From: Antilocapra americana | Taxonomy: Eukaryota; Chordata; Mammalia; Artiodactyla; Antilocapridae | Assembly (NCBI GenBank): GCA_007570785.1 | Contig: ML660774.1 | Location: 12,912,719 to 12,976,718 of the forward strand | Direction: 5' to 3' | DNA: 64,000 nucleotides | In this document: positions 21,504-31,865 of the stretch, in pieces | Numbering within the stretch: position 1 is the first letter of the stretch | Layout of the letters: the number at the start of each line of letters is the position of its first letter | Position numbers and translations under genes: made by a program | The notes under the pieces: model-generated | Databases searched by the model: none | What the model was told of the DNA's origin: nothing | The model's input: the letters and a program-made list of their open reading frames with translations, nothing else

Positions 21504-23331
21504 GTAAATACTTTAATCATTGCTTGTTTAATTGTTTTCCTGATTACCACCATGTTGCTAAGAGAGTTTATTTTCTAGTTCTTGTTTGGTCAACTTGAGG
21601 TAGGATCAACAGAAAACTTCCCCTCTTCTGAACTGTCTCTCGTTAATCTAAGAAGATCCTGATGACTTGTTGTCTTGTTGAACTCAAATTTGAAAATATA
21701 GTATCATTTCTGGTTATCAAGCCTTTTTTAGATTTTTTTTTAACATGTAGTGAAGTTTCATGGGCCTTTTGAAAAACACACACGTGTGAAAAACAAATGT
21801 GCTTGGTCGACCACAATAAACTGGAGTACAATATTTTTTAAACTGTAGCCATTACATTGTGTAAAAAGCTTATTAGTGCTGATGGCCAGTGTAATTACAA
21901 AAATAGTGAATACATACCTATATAACTATGTGCTGATTAAAATGCATATATTAACTTTTTAAAGTGTTTTTCTCTTTTTAAAATTTAGAATTTAAATTGT
22001 TAATGTGAAGAATTAACAGTTAACGACCATTGAAGTTAGATTATAATTCATGTAGTAACTTTAAATATGTTAGCTACTCATTTTGGAAATTAGTTCTTTA
22101 CTAGATTAACACAGCATTATCCTTTTATGGAATGGCATAAAATAATGCTGATTTGGTGGGGAAAAGGAACAAAGATAGAAGAATGGTTAGTACTCCCCCC
22201 CACCCCCACAGTCCAGTAGGTGGTGGTGGTGGTGGTTTTTAGAAAATCCAGATTTCTTCTCTAAAAATGATGTTCCTTAGTTCCATCTTCTCTCCTTAGA
22301 AGGTAGAAACTATGCTCTTTGCAATATTAATCACAGCAAAAATTCACTAAAAGTGAAATACTGTAACACTTTACATTTTTCTAAGGAAATAGTAACTAGA
22401 TAAGTTTATTAGTATTCTCTTTCATCTTGGTTATGCCCACTTGAGAATGCAGTTTTCTTTGATAGGATAAAAATGAGTATAATTGCAGGGAAATTCTATA
22501 TGATGGTGATTTTAATTAAACAATGCTGCTTATATAATATTTGAGGTAGAGGAGTGACTGAAGTTTACAGTAAAAATGACAGAATTGTATAGGCACATCT
22601 TTACATTTGAATTAGAAAAACTCCTTATAAAAATTCAATCCATCATATTTTTGTAGCAACTTTTTCACCTGTTCTTCTACTATTAGAATGCCAAAAAAGA
22701 TGGAGGATGATAAAATTGAGCAACTTGAATTCTAGCAGTTTTAACTAATTTGGTCACTATATGTGGAAGTACCTATTGTATGCCAGGCACAGTGAGATCT
22801 GTTGGGTATATATTACAATGATAAGTACAAAACATTTTGAGAGAGAGGAAGGAATGGACAGTGGTCCATAGATGAGGGAAATGTTTATCAGGGACTAAAC
22901 GACTAACTGGATGTCGCTGACCTTTCTGCTTATGTACCTGGCAAATGGTGATACTTAGTAATATATAATCACAAGGGCTCACAGATTAATATGTTCATAT
23001 GTAAATATTTCAAGGTATATCATATACTTAATATACACAATATTTATATTAACACATAATCCTTCTGTTTAAAAGAGTATAATTCTAAACTGTATCAAGA
23101 TGTTTCCTTTCTTGTTAGGCTATGGAGATTATTTTGGGTTTTGCAATAAATTTTTGCCATATACTAATTTTGAAGTTGATAATTTAGGTGCCTTTTATGT
23201 ATGTTCTAGAAACAGCATGTACTAGATCTATTGAAGCACCTTACAAAAAGAATTACTACTCTGTAGACCAATAAACTATAACAGAAATTTGTTCAAAGGG
23301 TCCCTATAATACAGATGTCTTAGTTGCAACC
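21504..23331. other. Repeat-poor AT-rich stretch
   Basis: Downstream flank of the exon candidate. No element is confidently named. A C-rich/GGT-rich patch lies at 22194-22238 (a C7 run, then (GGT)n). Around 22760-22800 the text 'tatgccaggcacagtgaga' recalls MIR/L2 tails but is too short to call. Confidence 0.45.
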
Positions 23332-23342
23332 ACAAACCTAGG

Positions 23343-23546
23343 TTGCAACCACCCTGTTTATTTAACTTACGTGCAGAGGACACCATACGAAATGCCAGGC
23401 TGGATGAAGCACAAACTGGAATCAAGATTGCTGGGAGAAATATCAATAATCTCAGATATGCAGATGACAGCACCATTATGGCAGAAAGCAAAGAACTAAA
23501 GAGCTTCTTGATGAAGGTGAAAGAGGAGAGTAAAAAGCTGGGTTAA
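23343..23546 (+). pseudogene. BovB reverse transcriptase remnant with intact YADD
   Basis: Open frame ending in NINNLRYADDSTIMAESKELKS, preserving the catalytic YADD box, then terminating after 'KKLG' where a base loss breaks the frame. Later RT segments survive only as fragments in other frames. Not functional. Confidence 0.8.
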
Positions 23547-24230
23547 ACTCAACATTCAAAAAAACGAAGATTATGGCATCCGGTCCCATCATTTCATGGC
23601 AAATAGATGGGGAAACAATGGAAACAGTGAGAGACTTTACTTTTTGGGCTCCGGAATTGCTGCAGATGGTGACTGTAGCCATGAAATTAAAAGACACTTG
23701 CTCCTCGGAAGAAAAGCTATAACCAACCTAGACAGCATTTAGCATGTGGTTAAAGGACAGACATTACTTTGCTGGCAAAGGTCTGTCGAGTCAAAGCTAT
23801 GGTTTTTCCAGTAGTCATGTATGAATGTGAGTTAGATTATAAAGAAAGCTGAGCACTGAAGAATTGATGCTTTTGAACTGTGGTGTTGAGGAAGACTCTT
23901 AAGAGTCCCTTGGACAGCAAGGAGATCCAACCAGTTTATCCTAAAGGAAATCAGTCCTGAATATGCATTGGAAGGACTGATGCTGAAGCTCCAATACTTT
24001 GACCACCTGATATGAAGAGCTGACTCATGTGAAAAGACCCTGATGCTGGGAAAGACTGAAGGCAGGAAGAGAAGGGGATGACAGGATGAGATGGCTGGAT
24101 GGCATCATGAACTCAATGGACATGAGTCTGAGTAAACTCTGGGAGTTGGGGATGGACAGGGAAGCCTGGTGTGCTGCAGTCCATGGGGTCAGCAAGGGTC
24201 AGACGTGACTGAGCAGCTGAACTGAACTGA
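23343..24230 (+). mobile_element. BovB LINE, 5'-truncated, with aged TSD
   Basis: The last ~890 bp of BovB in plus orientation, from 'caccctgtttatttaactt' to 'ctgaactgaactga'. Flanks acaaacctagg (23332-23342) and acaaacttggg (24231-24241) match at 9 of 11 positions, a decayed target-site duplication. The copy carries frameshifts and a disrupted block near 23740 ('cagcatttagcatgtggtt'). Confidence 0.92.
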
Positions 24231-24484
24231 ACAAACTTGGGATCTAAAAATCACCGTGTCTTTTTTATCTTCCATAGTCAGGTTTTGTTCATTTCCAAAC
24301 ACAATCTTTTCCTTAACTTCATTCTTGCAATTATTCTGTTTGCCTCTCTCAGGTATTATTGCCTTTCATTATAACTCAGTGCTCTCAGGTCTTTCCCAGA
24401 GTACAGCTTACTTGAGCTCTATGCATCTGTGCCTTTGACACTTGACTCTTTTAGTCCCCAGTGCATGTGAGCCAACACAATTCA

Positions 24485-24690
24485 TGGGTTTCCCAGAATC
24501 CCCCTGCCAATGCAGGAGACACGAGAGAGATGTGAGTTCAGTCAATCCCTGGGTCAGGAAAATCCTCTTAAGGAAGAAACTGCAACCTGTTCGAGTATTC
24601 TTGCCTGAAAAATTCCATAGACAGACAAGCCTGGTGGGCTACAGTCCATGGGGTTGCAAAGAGTCAGATGTGACTGAGCACAACATAATT
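24485..24690 (+). mobile_element. Bov-tA SINE, plus orientation
   Basis: Diverged plus-strand SINE: 'cctgccaatgcaggagaca', 'gtattcttgcctgaaaaat', 'ggtgggctacagtccatgg' and tail 'gagtcagatgtgactgagc'. The head has lost part of its tRNA A-box region. Confidence 0.88.
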
Positions 24691-24849
24691 CAAGGACTGA
24701 TTTTGAGAGACTGTGGTCCAAAAAGTAGTTCTATAAAAATTGGTTATTTTGTGGTATGATTAAGGTGATCTTTTTATCATTAGTGACCTTGAGCATCTTA
24801 AAAAAAATTAAAAGTGTGAAAGGAAACAAAAGCTCACACTAATCCTATC

Positions 24850-25048
24850 GTGTGTGTGTCATCGCTCAGTTCTGTCTGACTCTTGACGACCCCATGGACT
24901 GTAGCGCACCAGGCTCCTCTGTCCGTGGTTATTTTCCAGGCAAGAATACTGGAGTGGGTTGCCATTTCTTTATCCAGGGGATCTTCCCAACCCAGGAATC
25001 AAACCCAAGTCTCTGACATTGTAGGCAGATTCTTTATCCTCTGAGCCA
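24850..25048 (-). mobile_element. Bov-tA SINE, minus orientation
   Basis: Full minus-strand copy: tail preceded by GTGTGTGTC, then 'gctcagttctgtctgactc', 'aagaatactggagtgggtt', 'ggggatcttcccaaccc', and the reversed head 'tttatcctctgagcc'. Convergent with the SINE ~160 bp to its left. Confidence 0.92.
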
Positions 25049-25359
25049 ACATTGTATTACTCTGCAACAACTGCTTAATATTTTTCTATTCCCCTTCCCC
25101 CTTTTTATATGTGCATGTGGACAACTTTCTTATTAAATATTTTAAAGAAATTCTTAAATATTAATCAAAGTAAATGTTCTAATGTTCTTTGATATTAAAA
25201 AGAATCTAATTGTTATTTTAGTTGAAGTTAGGAATAAATGACTTCTCTATATTGCTCAATCTTCTTGTCCAGGAAAAAGGAATCTCTATTAATTCTGTAA
25301 TTTCTCCTTGCAAAAGACCCACATAATTCTGTTTAGGATTAATTCGAAGTGTTCTTTTA

Positions 25360-25828
25360 AATTTTATTTTGGCATGGATACATTTCTTTTATTGAAGTAC
25401 ATTTGAAATACAAATTATGTAAGTTGCTGGTATACAATACAGTGATTCACAATTTTAAAGCTTATACTCCACTTATAGTTATTATGAAATATTGGCTATT
25501 TTCCCTATTTGTACAGTATAGTTTATTTTATACCTAAAAGTTTGTATTTCTTCCACTCTTTTGCCTGTAATGCCCTTCCCCTCTTCCCACTGGTACCCAC
25601 TAGTTTCTCTGCATCTGTGAGTCTGTTTCTGTTTTGTTATATTCACTAATCTGTTGTATTTTTTCTGTTCCACATATAAGTGATATGATACAGTATTGTT
25701 TTTCTGTCTGCCTTGTTTCATTTAGCATAATACCCTCCAGGTGTATTCATGTTGCTACAAATGGCAAAATTTCATTTTTAAGTGGTATGTTTTCACTGAT
25801 TGTAGCAATTTTGGATTCTAAAATTTTC
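25360..25828 (-). mobile_element. L1 3' end fragment (older L1)
   Basis: Minus-strand L1 3'UTR. The plus strand shows 'attgaagtacatttgaaat', 'ctggtatacaatacagtga', 'gcataataccctccaggtg' and 'atgttgctacaaatggcaa'. It stops where the BovB fragment begins. It may belong to the same older L1 as the fragment at 29227-29390, but that is not proven. Confidence 0.85.
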
Positions 25829-26131
25829 ATCAGTTCAGTTGCTCAGTTGTGTCCCACCCTTGCGACCCCATGGACTGCAGCACGCAGTCCATGTCCATCA
25901 CCAACTCTGGGAGCCTACTTAAACTTATGTCCATAGAGTTGGTGATGCCATCCAACCATCTCATCCTCTGTCGTCCCCTTCTCATCCTGCCTCCAATCCT
26001 TCCCAACATCAGGGTCTTTTCCAGTGAGTCAGTTCTTCACATCAAGTGGCCAAAGTATTGGAGTTTCAGCATCAGCCCTTCCAATGAATATTCAGGACTG
26101 ATTTCCTTTAGGATGGACTGGTTGGATCTCC
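25829..26131 (-). mobile_element. BovB 3' end fragment, minus orientation
   Basis: About 300 bp of BovB 3' end in reverse: 'cagttcagttgctcagttg', 'gttggtgatgccatccaac', 'tggccaaagtattggagtt', 'tcaggactgatttccttta'. It is truncated at 'ggttggatctc' and followed by (TA)n. It lies between two L1 3' ends. Confidence 0.92.
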
Positions 26132-26164
26132 CATATATATATATAATAAATTTATTACCTCTTT

Positions 26165-29100
26165 AATTTTTTTCAACTTATTTTTTTTTCATGTGTTCTA
26201 TTGAAGTACATTTTACATCTAACATCATAGAATTTAAGGTGTACAGATGTTGATTTGATTACATAGTGTAATATGGCTGTCTTTGAAGCAATAGTTAGCG
26301 CCTCTATCATGTCACAGAATTATTCTTTTTTGTGGTGAGTATAAAAAGCTAGTTGCCTTACAAGTTTGATTTCCACTACAATTTGTCTATATTCACTGTG
26401 CATTAGATCACCAGGACTTGTTCACTAGTTGCAATTCTATGCCTTTAAACATCTCTCATATTTCCCTCTAGTAACACAGTTTTACTCTGTTTCACAAGTT
26501 TGGCTTTTTAAGATTCCACATAGAAGTGAGATCATAGAGTTTTTGCATTTTTCTATCTGTCGTCTCTCTTAACATATGCTCAGGATCCATCCATGTGGGC
26601 CCAAATGGCAGGATTTCCTTCATATGTCACATTTTTATCCATTGTCTGTACCTGGACACACGTTGCTTCTGTATTTTGGCTACTGTGAGAGTGCTGATTC
26701 ACGCGGGGGTTCGGGTGTCTCTTGAGATCCTGAGCCCATTTCCTGTGTGTATATATCCAGAAGTGAAATTGCTGTGTCATATGGTAGTTCTGTTTTTTTT
26801 TTTTAACGTTTTAAGGAATCTCCATATTGTGTTTCATAGTGGCTGTAACAGTTTACATTCCCACCAACAGTGCACGAGGGTTCCCTTTTCTCTGTATCCT
26901 TGCCAATATTTGTTAGCTTTTGTGTTTTTGATGACAGCTATTCTAACCGGTGTGAGGTGATATCTCATGGGTTTAATACGTATGTCCCTGATGTTGAACA
27001 TCTATTTATGTAACCATTGGCCATCTGTATCTTTTATTTGAAAAAATAATATGTATACAGTTGCTTTGCCCAATTTTTAATCAGATGGCTTATTTTTGTT
27101 ATTATTGAGTTTTATGAGTGTTTATGTTTAACTTGGTTTTTTTTAACCCCTTACTCAATATAAGGTTTGCAAATATATTTTCCTGTTCTGTAGGTTGCTT
27201 TTCATCTTGTTGATTGCTTGTTTTGCCGTGCAGAAGCTTTTAACCATGGTTTTAGTCTCACTTACTGATTTTTTTTTCCACTCTTGTTGTTTGTGCTTTT
27301 GGTGGCTTAACCAAAAAAGCATTACCCAGACCAGTGTCAGGCATTTTCCTCAATGTTTTCATCTAAGAGTTTTTGATGTCATGTTTATATAGGTTAAATA
27401 TTTGATCCATTTTATGTTGTTTGTAGGTGATGTAAGTCAAGGGTCTAATTTCATTCTTCTGCATGTGTTCATCGAGTTTTCCCAGCACCATTTGTTGAAG
27501 AGACCATTATTTTCCTATTCGGTGTTTTTGGATCCCTTGTCAAATACTATTTAAATCCAAATTCTGAGCTCTTTTTGTTCTCTTCTATAAGTCTGTTTTT
27601 TTTCCAGTACCATACTGCCTTAATTACTATTTGTTGTTGTTCAGCTGCTAAGTCATATCTGACTCCTTGCAACCCCATAAACTGCAGCAAGCCAGGCTTC
27701 CCTCTCCTTCATATATATATATATATAACTATAGTTTTGTAATATAGTTTGAAATTGGAAAGTATGACACCTCCAGCTTTGTTCTTCTTTGTCACAATTA
27801 CTTTGTCTTTTCAGAGTCTTCCATGTTTTCATACGAATCTTAGAATTGTTTTTTTTTTGTTGTTGCTCTGTGACGAATGCCACTGGAATTTGGACTGAAC
27901 ATAATCCCACTCTATGGATGGCTTTGGATAACACAAACATTCTAACAGTATTAATTCTTCCAATCCATGAACACAAAACGTCTTTTAATTTGTATGTGTC
28001 TGCTTCAGTATTGTTTTTAGCATAGCCTTGTAGTCTCTATTACTATACAGATCTTTCATTTCCTTGGTTAAATGTATTTCTAGGTAGTTTTATTATTTTG
28101 ATGCTATTGTGAAATGAGATAGCTTTCTTTATTTTCTCTTCAGATGTGTTATAGAATATAGAAACACAAATAATTTCTACATGTTGATTTTTATATCCTG
28201 AAACTTGACTGAGTTGTTGATTTAGTTCAACAGGTTTTTTGGTTGAGTCTCCAAGATTTTCTATATAAAAAAGTCATTTCACCTTCAAATAAAATTTTAC
28301 TTCTTCCCTCCTGATATGAATGCCTATTTTTTTCTTGCTGGGTATCTCTGGCTAAAACTTCCAGTACTATGTTGAATAGGAGTGATGAGAGTATATATCT
28401 TTATCTTGTTCCTGATCCTAGAGGAAAGGCTTTCAATTTTTCACTACAAAGTATAATGTTAGTTGTGAATTTGTTTTCTATGGAGTTTATATGTTGAGGT
28501 ATGTTCTCTCCATATCTAATTTGTAGAGAGTCTTCATAATGAAAGTATGTTGTATTTTGTTAAATACTTTTTCTGCATCTATTGAAATGATTATGTGACT
28601 TTAATTCATGTATATCAGTTAATTTGCATATTCTGAACTATCCTTGCATCTCAGATAAATCCCACTTGATGGCATATGGTCTTTTTAATGTGCTGTTGAA
28701 TTCAGTTCACTAGTATTTTGTTGAGAATTTTTGCTTATATATCCATTAGAGATGTTGGCCTGTAATTTTTTTATTTCTGTATATGATTTTTGTAGAAGGA
28801 GAATGGTGGTCTAATAAAATGAGTTTTGAAGTGTTCCCTTCTCTTCGTTTTTTTGGAGAAGCTTGAGAAGAATGGGAATAAATTACCTTAAAACTTGGTA
28901 GAATTCATCTATGAAACCATTTGATCCTGAGGTTTTCTGTGTTGTGTTTTGACTCCTTTAACTTCTTGGACTCATTGGTTGTTAAGTAACGTGTTTAATC
29001 TTCATGTTTCTTTGTTTTCTTCCCACTTCTTTCTTGTGATTTATCTGAAGGTGATGCTTGATATGATTTTAATTGTCTTAAATTTGTTGTGACTTGTTTA

Positions 29101-29226
29101 GTAACTTATTGTGGTCTATTCTTTATGTTGATTTGAGTGAGAGTCACTCTATATCTAGTTGTAGTTTTGATGCTTCTTGAGAGAAGTAAACTGAGAGTCT
29201 TCCTACTCCACCATCTTTATTCTGCC
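26165..29226 (-). mobile_element. Internally deleted ancient L1 with both termini
   Basis: Minus-strand L1 of about 3.05 kb. Its 3'UTR begins near 26165 ('aatttaaggtgtacagatg') and ORF2 C-terminal sequence follows (cattcccaccaacagtgca at about 26857). Farther on are RT-region blocks up to about 28990, an endonuclease-end block at about 29050-29120 ('gatgcttgatatgatttta') and then directly the L1 5' terminus, which reads 'agatggtggagtaggaaga' on the minus strand at about 29195-29213. Most of the 5' half, including the ORF1 region, is absent. A BovA/BovB tail lies inside at about 27635. Confidence 0.8.
27630..27715 (-). mobile_element. BovB/BovA 3' tail fragment nested in L1
   Basis: About 80 bp of the BovB/SINE-shared 3' end: 'gttgttcagctgctaagtc', 'gactccttgcaacccc', 'gcaagccaggcttccctct', followed by a (TA)n run at 27713-27727. 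L1 ORF2 sequence continues on both sides, so this is a short 5'-truncated insertion. Confidence 0.8.
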
Positions 29227-29394
29227 CTTAATGAGTTTTAAGAGTTCTTCATGTTTCCTAGGATAAATCCTTTATCAGATACATGCTTTGCAAAGATTTT
29301 CTTCTGTCTATGGCTTTTGACTTTACTTTCCAAACAGTATCTTTTGAAGAACAGATATTGTTACATTTTATATGTATTTATTAATATTAAGAAA
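29227..29394 (-). mobile_element. L1 ORF2 fragment
   Basis: Short minus-strand L1 piece from the ORF2 C-terminal region: 'gagttttaagagttcttca', 'aaatcctttatcagataca', 'cagtatcttttgaagaaca'. It sits between the 5' end of one L1 and the 3' end of the next, so it is probably a remnant of an older L1 into which the neighbours inserted. Confidence 0.7.
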
Positions 29395-29870
29395 AATTGA
29401 AAAAATTTTATTGAAGTATAGTTGATTTACAGTGTCTTAGTTTCTGGTATACAGCAAAGTGATTCAGTTTATATATACATACACACACATACATATAATT
29501 TCATATTCTTTTCCATTAAAAGTTATTAGAAGATACTGAACATAGTTCCCTGTGCTATAGGACCTTGCTGTCTATTTTATATTTAGTACTTTGTATTTGC
29601 TCATCTCAAATTCCTAACTTATTTCTCTCCCCCTTTCCCCTTTGGTAACCATAAGTTTGTTTTCTTTGTGATTCTGTTCCCGTTTTTGAAAATCAATTTA
29701 TTTGTATCTTTACAATTCCATACATTAGTGATAATCATATAATATTTGTCTTTCTCTGTCTGACTTACTTTGCTTGGTCATGTTGCTGCAGATGCTATTA
29801 TTTCATTATTTTTATGGCTGAGTAGTATTTCTCTGTGTGTGTATGTGTGTGTGCTTGCACACGTGCATGC

Positions 29871-29988
29871 GCTTCCCTCGTAGCTCAGTTGGTAAAGAAT
29901 CCACCTGCAATGCAGGTGACCCCAGTTCGATTCCTGGGTGGGGAAGATCCCCTGGAGAAGGAATAGGCTGCCCACTCCAGTATTCTTG
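29871..29988 (+). mobile_element. SINE monomer with near-perfect tRNA promoter boxes
   Basis: The first unit of a tRNA-tRNA dimer. The A-box tagctcagttgg (29881-29892) and B-box agttcgattcc (29924-29934) are close to Pol III consensus. The unit ends abruptly at 'ccagtattcttggg', where the second head starts without spacer. This dimer layout is known for some ruminant SINE2 subfamilies. Confidence 0.85.
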
Positions 29989-30205
29989 GGCTTCCCTTGT
30001 GGCTCAGCTGGTAAAGAATCTGCCTGCAATGTGGGAGACCTGGGTTTGATACCTAGGTTGGGAAGATTCCCTGGAGGAGGAGAGCACGGCAACATACTCC
30101 AGTATTCTTGCCTGGAGAATTCCCCTGGACACAGGAGCCTGGAGGGCTGCAGTCTGTGGGATCCCAAAGAGTTAGAAACGACTGAGTAACTAATCACATC
30201 CCATA
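29989..30205 (+). mobile_element. Second SINE unit of the dimer
   Basis: Starts 'gggcttcccttgtggctca'. The A-box tggctcagctgg at 30000-30011 is intact, while the B-box (ggtttgatacc) has lost its CpG cytosine. Body 'ccagtattcttgcctggag' and tail 'aacgactgagtaactaatc' are followed by an ACACATAC-type run. Confidence 0.9.
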
Positions 30206-31865
30206 CACACATACATACATCACATCTTCTTTATCCATTCATCTATTGATGGACATTTAACTTGCTTTCATGTCTTGATTATTTTAAGTAGTATTTCTGT
30301 GAACATTGGGTTGCATGTATTTTTTTGAATTAGCATTTCTTCTGTATATATGCCCAGGAGTGGGATTGCTAGATCACTGTAACTCCATTTTTAGTTTTTT
30401 GAGGTGCTTCCATGCTGTTCTCTGTATTTGCATTCGCCCCAGTTTACAGTCCCACCAACACTGTGGTCTCCATACCCTCTCCAGTATTTATTATTTGTAG
30501 ATTTTTCAGTGATGGCCATTCCTCATTGTAGTTTTTACTTTAATTTCTCTGGTAATTAGTGATGTTGAGCATCTTTCCATGTGCCTGTTGACCATCTATG
30601 TATTTTCTCTGGAGAAATGTTTATGTAGATCTTCTGCCCTTTTTTTAATTAGATTTTTTTTGTTGTTATTGAGTTGTATGAGCTGTTTGTATATTTTGGA
30701 AATTAAGCCTTTGTTGGTTGCATTATTTGACAGTATTTTCTCCCTGGCTTGTAGAGTGTCCTTTCATTTTGATTATGGTTTCTAAGATACTGTTAATTTT
30801 AAATGAAGTCCAAGTTATTAATTTTTTTTATAGACCATACCTTTTATTGCAATATCTATGAAATTTCTGTTTAACTCAAAATTGCATAGATTTTCTCTGA
30901 AAAGGATTGTATTTTTCTGCTTTAAACTTAGGCCTGTGATCCATTTTGAGTTAACTTTGACCCATACCTCACACCATATATGAAAATTAATTTTCAAGCA
31001 TATGGATATTCAGTTGTTTGAGCAACATTTTGCTGAATCAGCTATCCTTATCTTTGGCCCTAATTATAGACTCCATTCTGTTCTACTGATGTATATTTTT
31101 AGGTCTCTGTCACTTTTACTTACTGTAGTTTTACTTTAAGTTTTAGAATCAATTATGTCATTCCTCATTTTTCTTAAATTTGTTTTGGTAGTTTGTAGTT
31201 CCATATCAATTTTAGGATTAGCTTGCCAATTTCTACCAAAAAAAATAGCTTCGTGGAGTTTTGATTCCGAATGCCTTGAATTTATAGATACCTGGGGAGA
31301 AATGACAGATATCTGAACTTAACAATATTGAGTTCTTCCAATCCAGGGACACAGTCTATCTCTTTGTCTTTAGATTTTCTTTAACTTCTCTCAACAGCAT
31401 GTTATGGTTTTTTAGTGTAAAGATCTTGTATTCCTTTCATAAAATACATTCATAAGTATTTCATGTATTGATAGTATTGTAAACGGCTTTTTGCCTCACT
31501 TCTGATATTCTTTTTTTCATTGCTTATATGTAGAAGTACAACTGATTTTGGTGTATTGGTCTTGCATGCTACAGTTCTGTGAAGTTCATTACTTCTAATA
31601 ACTTTTGGGGGTAAATCCGTAGAATTTCTATCTAGACAATTATGTGATCTTTGAATAGAGATAGTTTTATTTAATCCTCTCTAATGAATGCCCTAGTGTA
31701 TTGTTGAATATAAAGAATTGGAAAGGCCATTCTTGTTTTCTGATCTTATCAGGAAATCATTAAAGATTTTGCTGTAAGACATTGGCTATATGGTTTCCAC
31801 GGATGCTCTCGAGCAGGTCGAAGTTCTCTTCAGATTAGTTTGGTGAAAGTTCTAATCAGAAGTAG

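Larger units (their letters stand above)
29395..31865 (-). mobile_element. Ancient L1, minus orientation, split by two SINEs
   Basis: The 3' ~2.1 kb of an L1 (excluding nested SINEs). The 3' end 'tattgaagtatagttgatt' is near 29408 and the 'ctgagtagtatttctctgt' block near 29818. After the SINEs it resumes with 'atcttctttatccattcat' (about 30223) and ORF2 C-terminal sequence to about 31865. The frame is heavily broken (minus frames here are short). 5' truncation lies within the RT region. Confidence 0.88.

Noticed and set aside
29871..29950. A functional tRNA gene
   Set aside because: A- and B-boxes are present but the cloverleaf continues into SINE body sequence, and the copy is one of many identical SINE heads.
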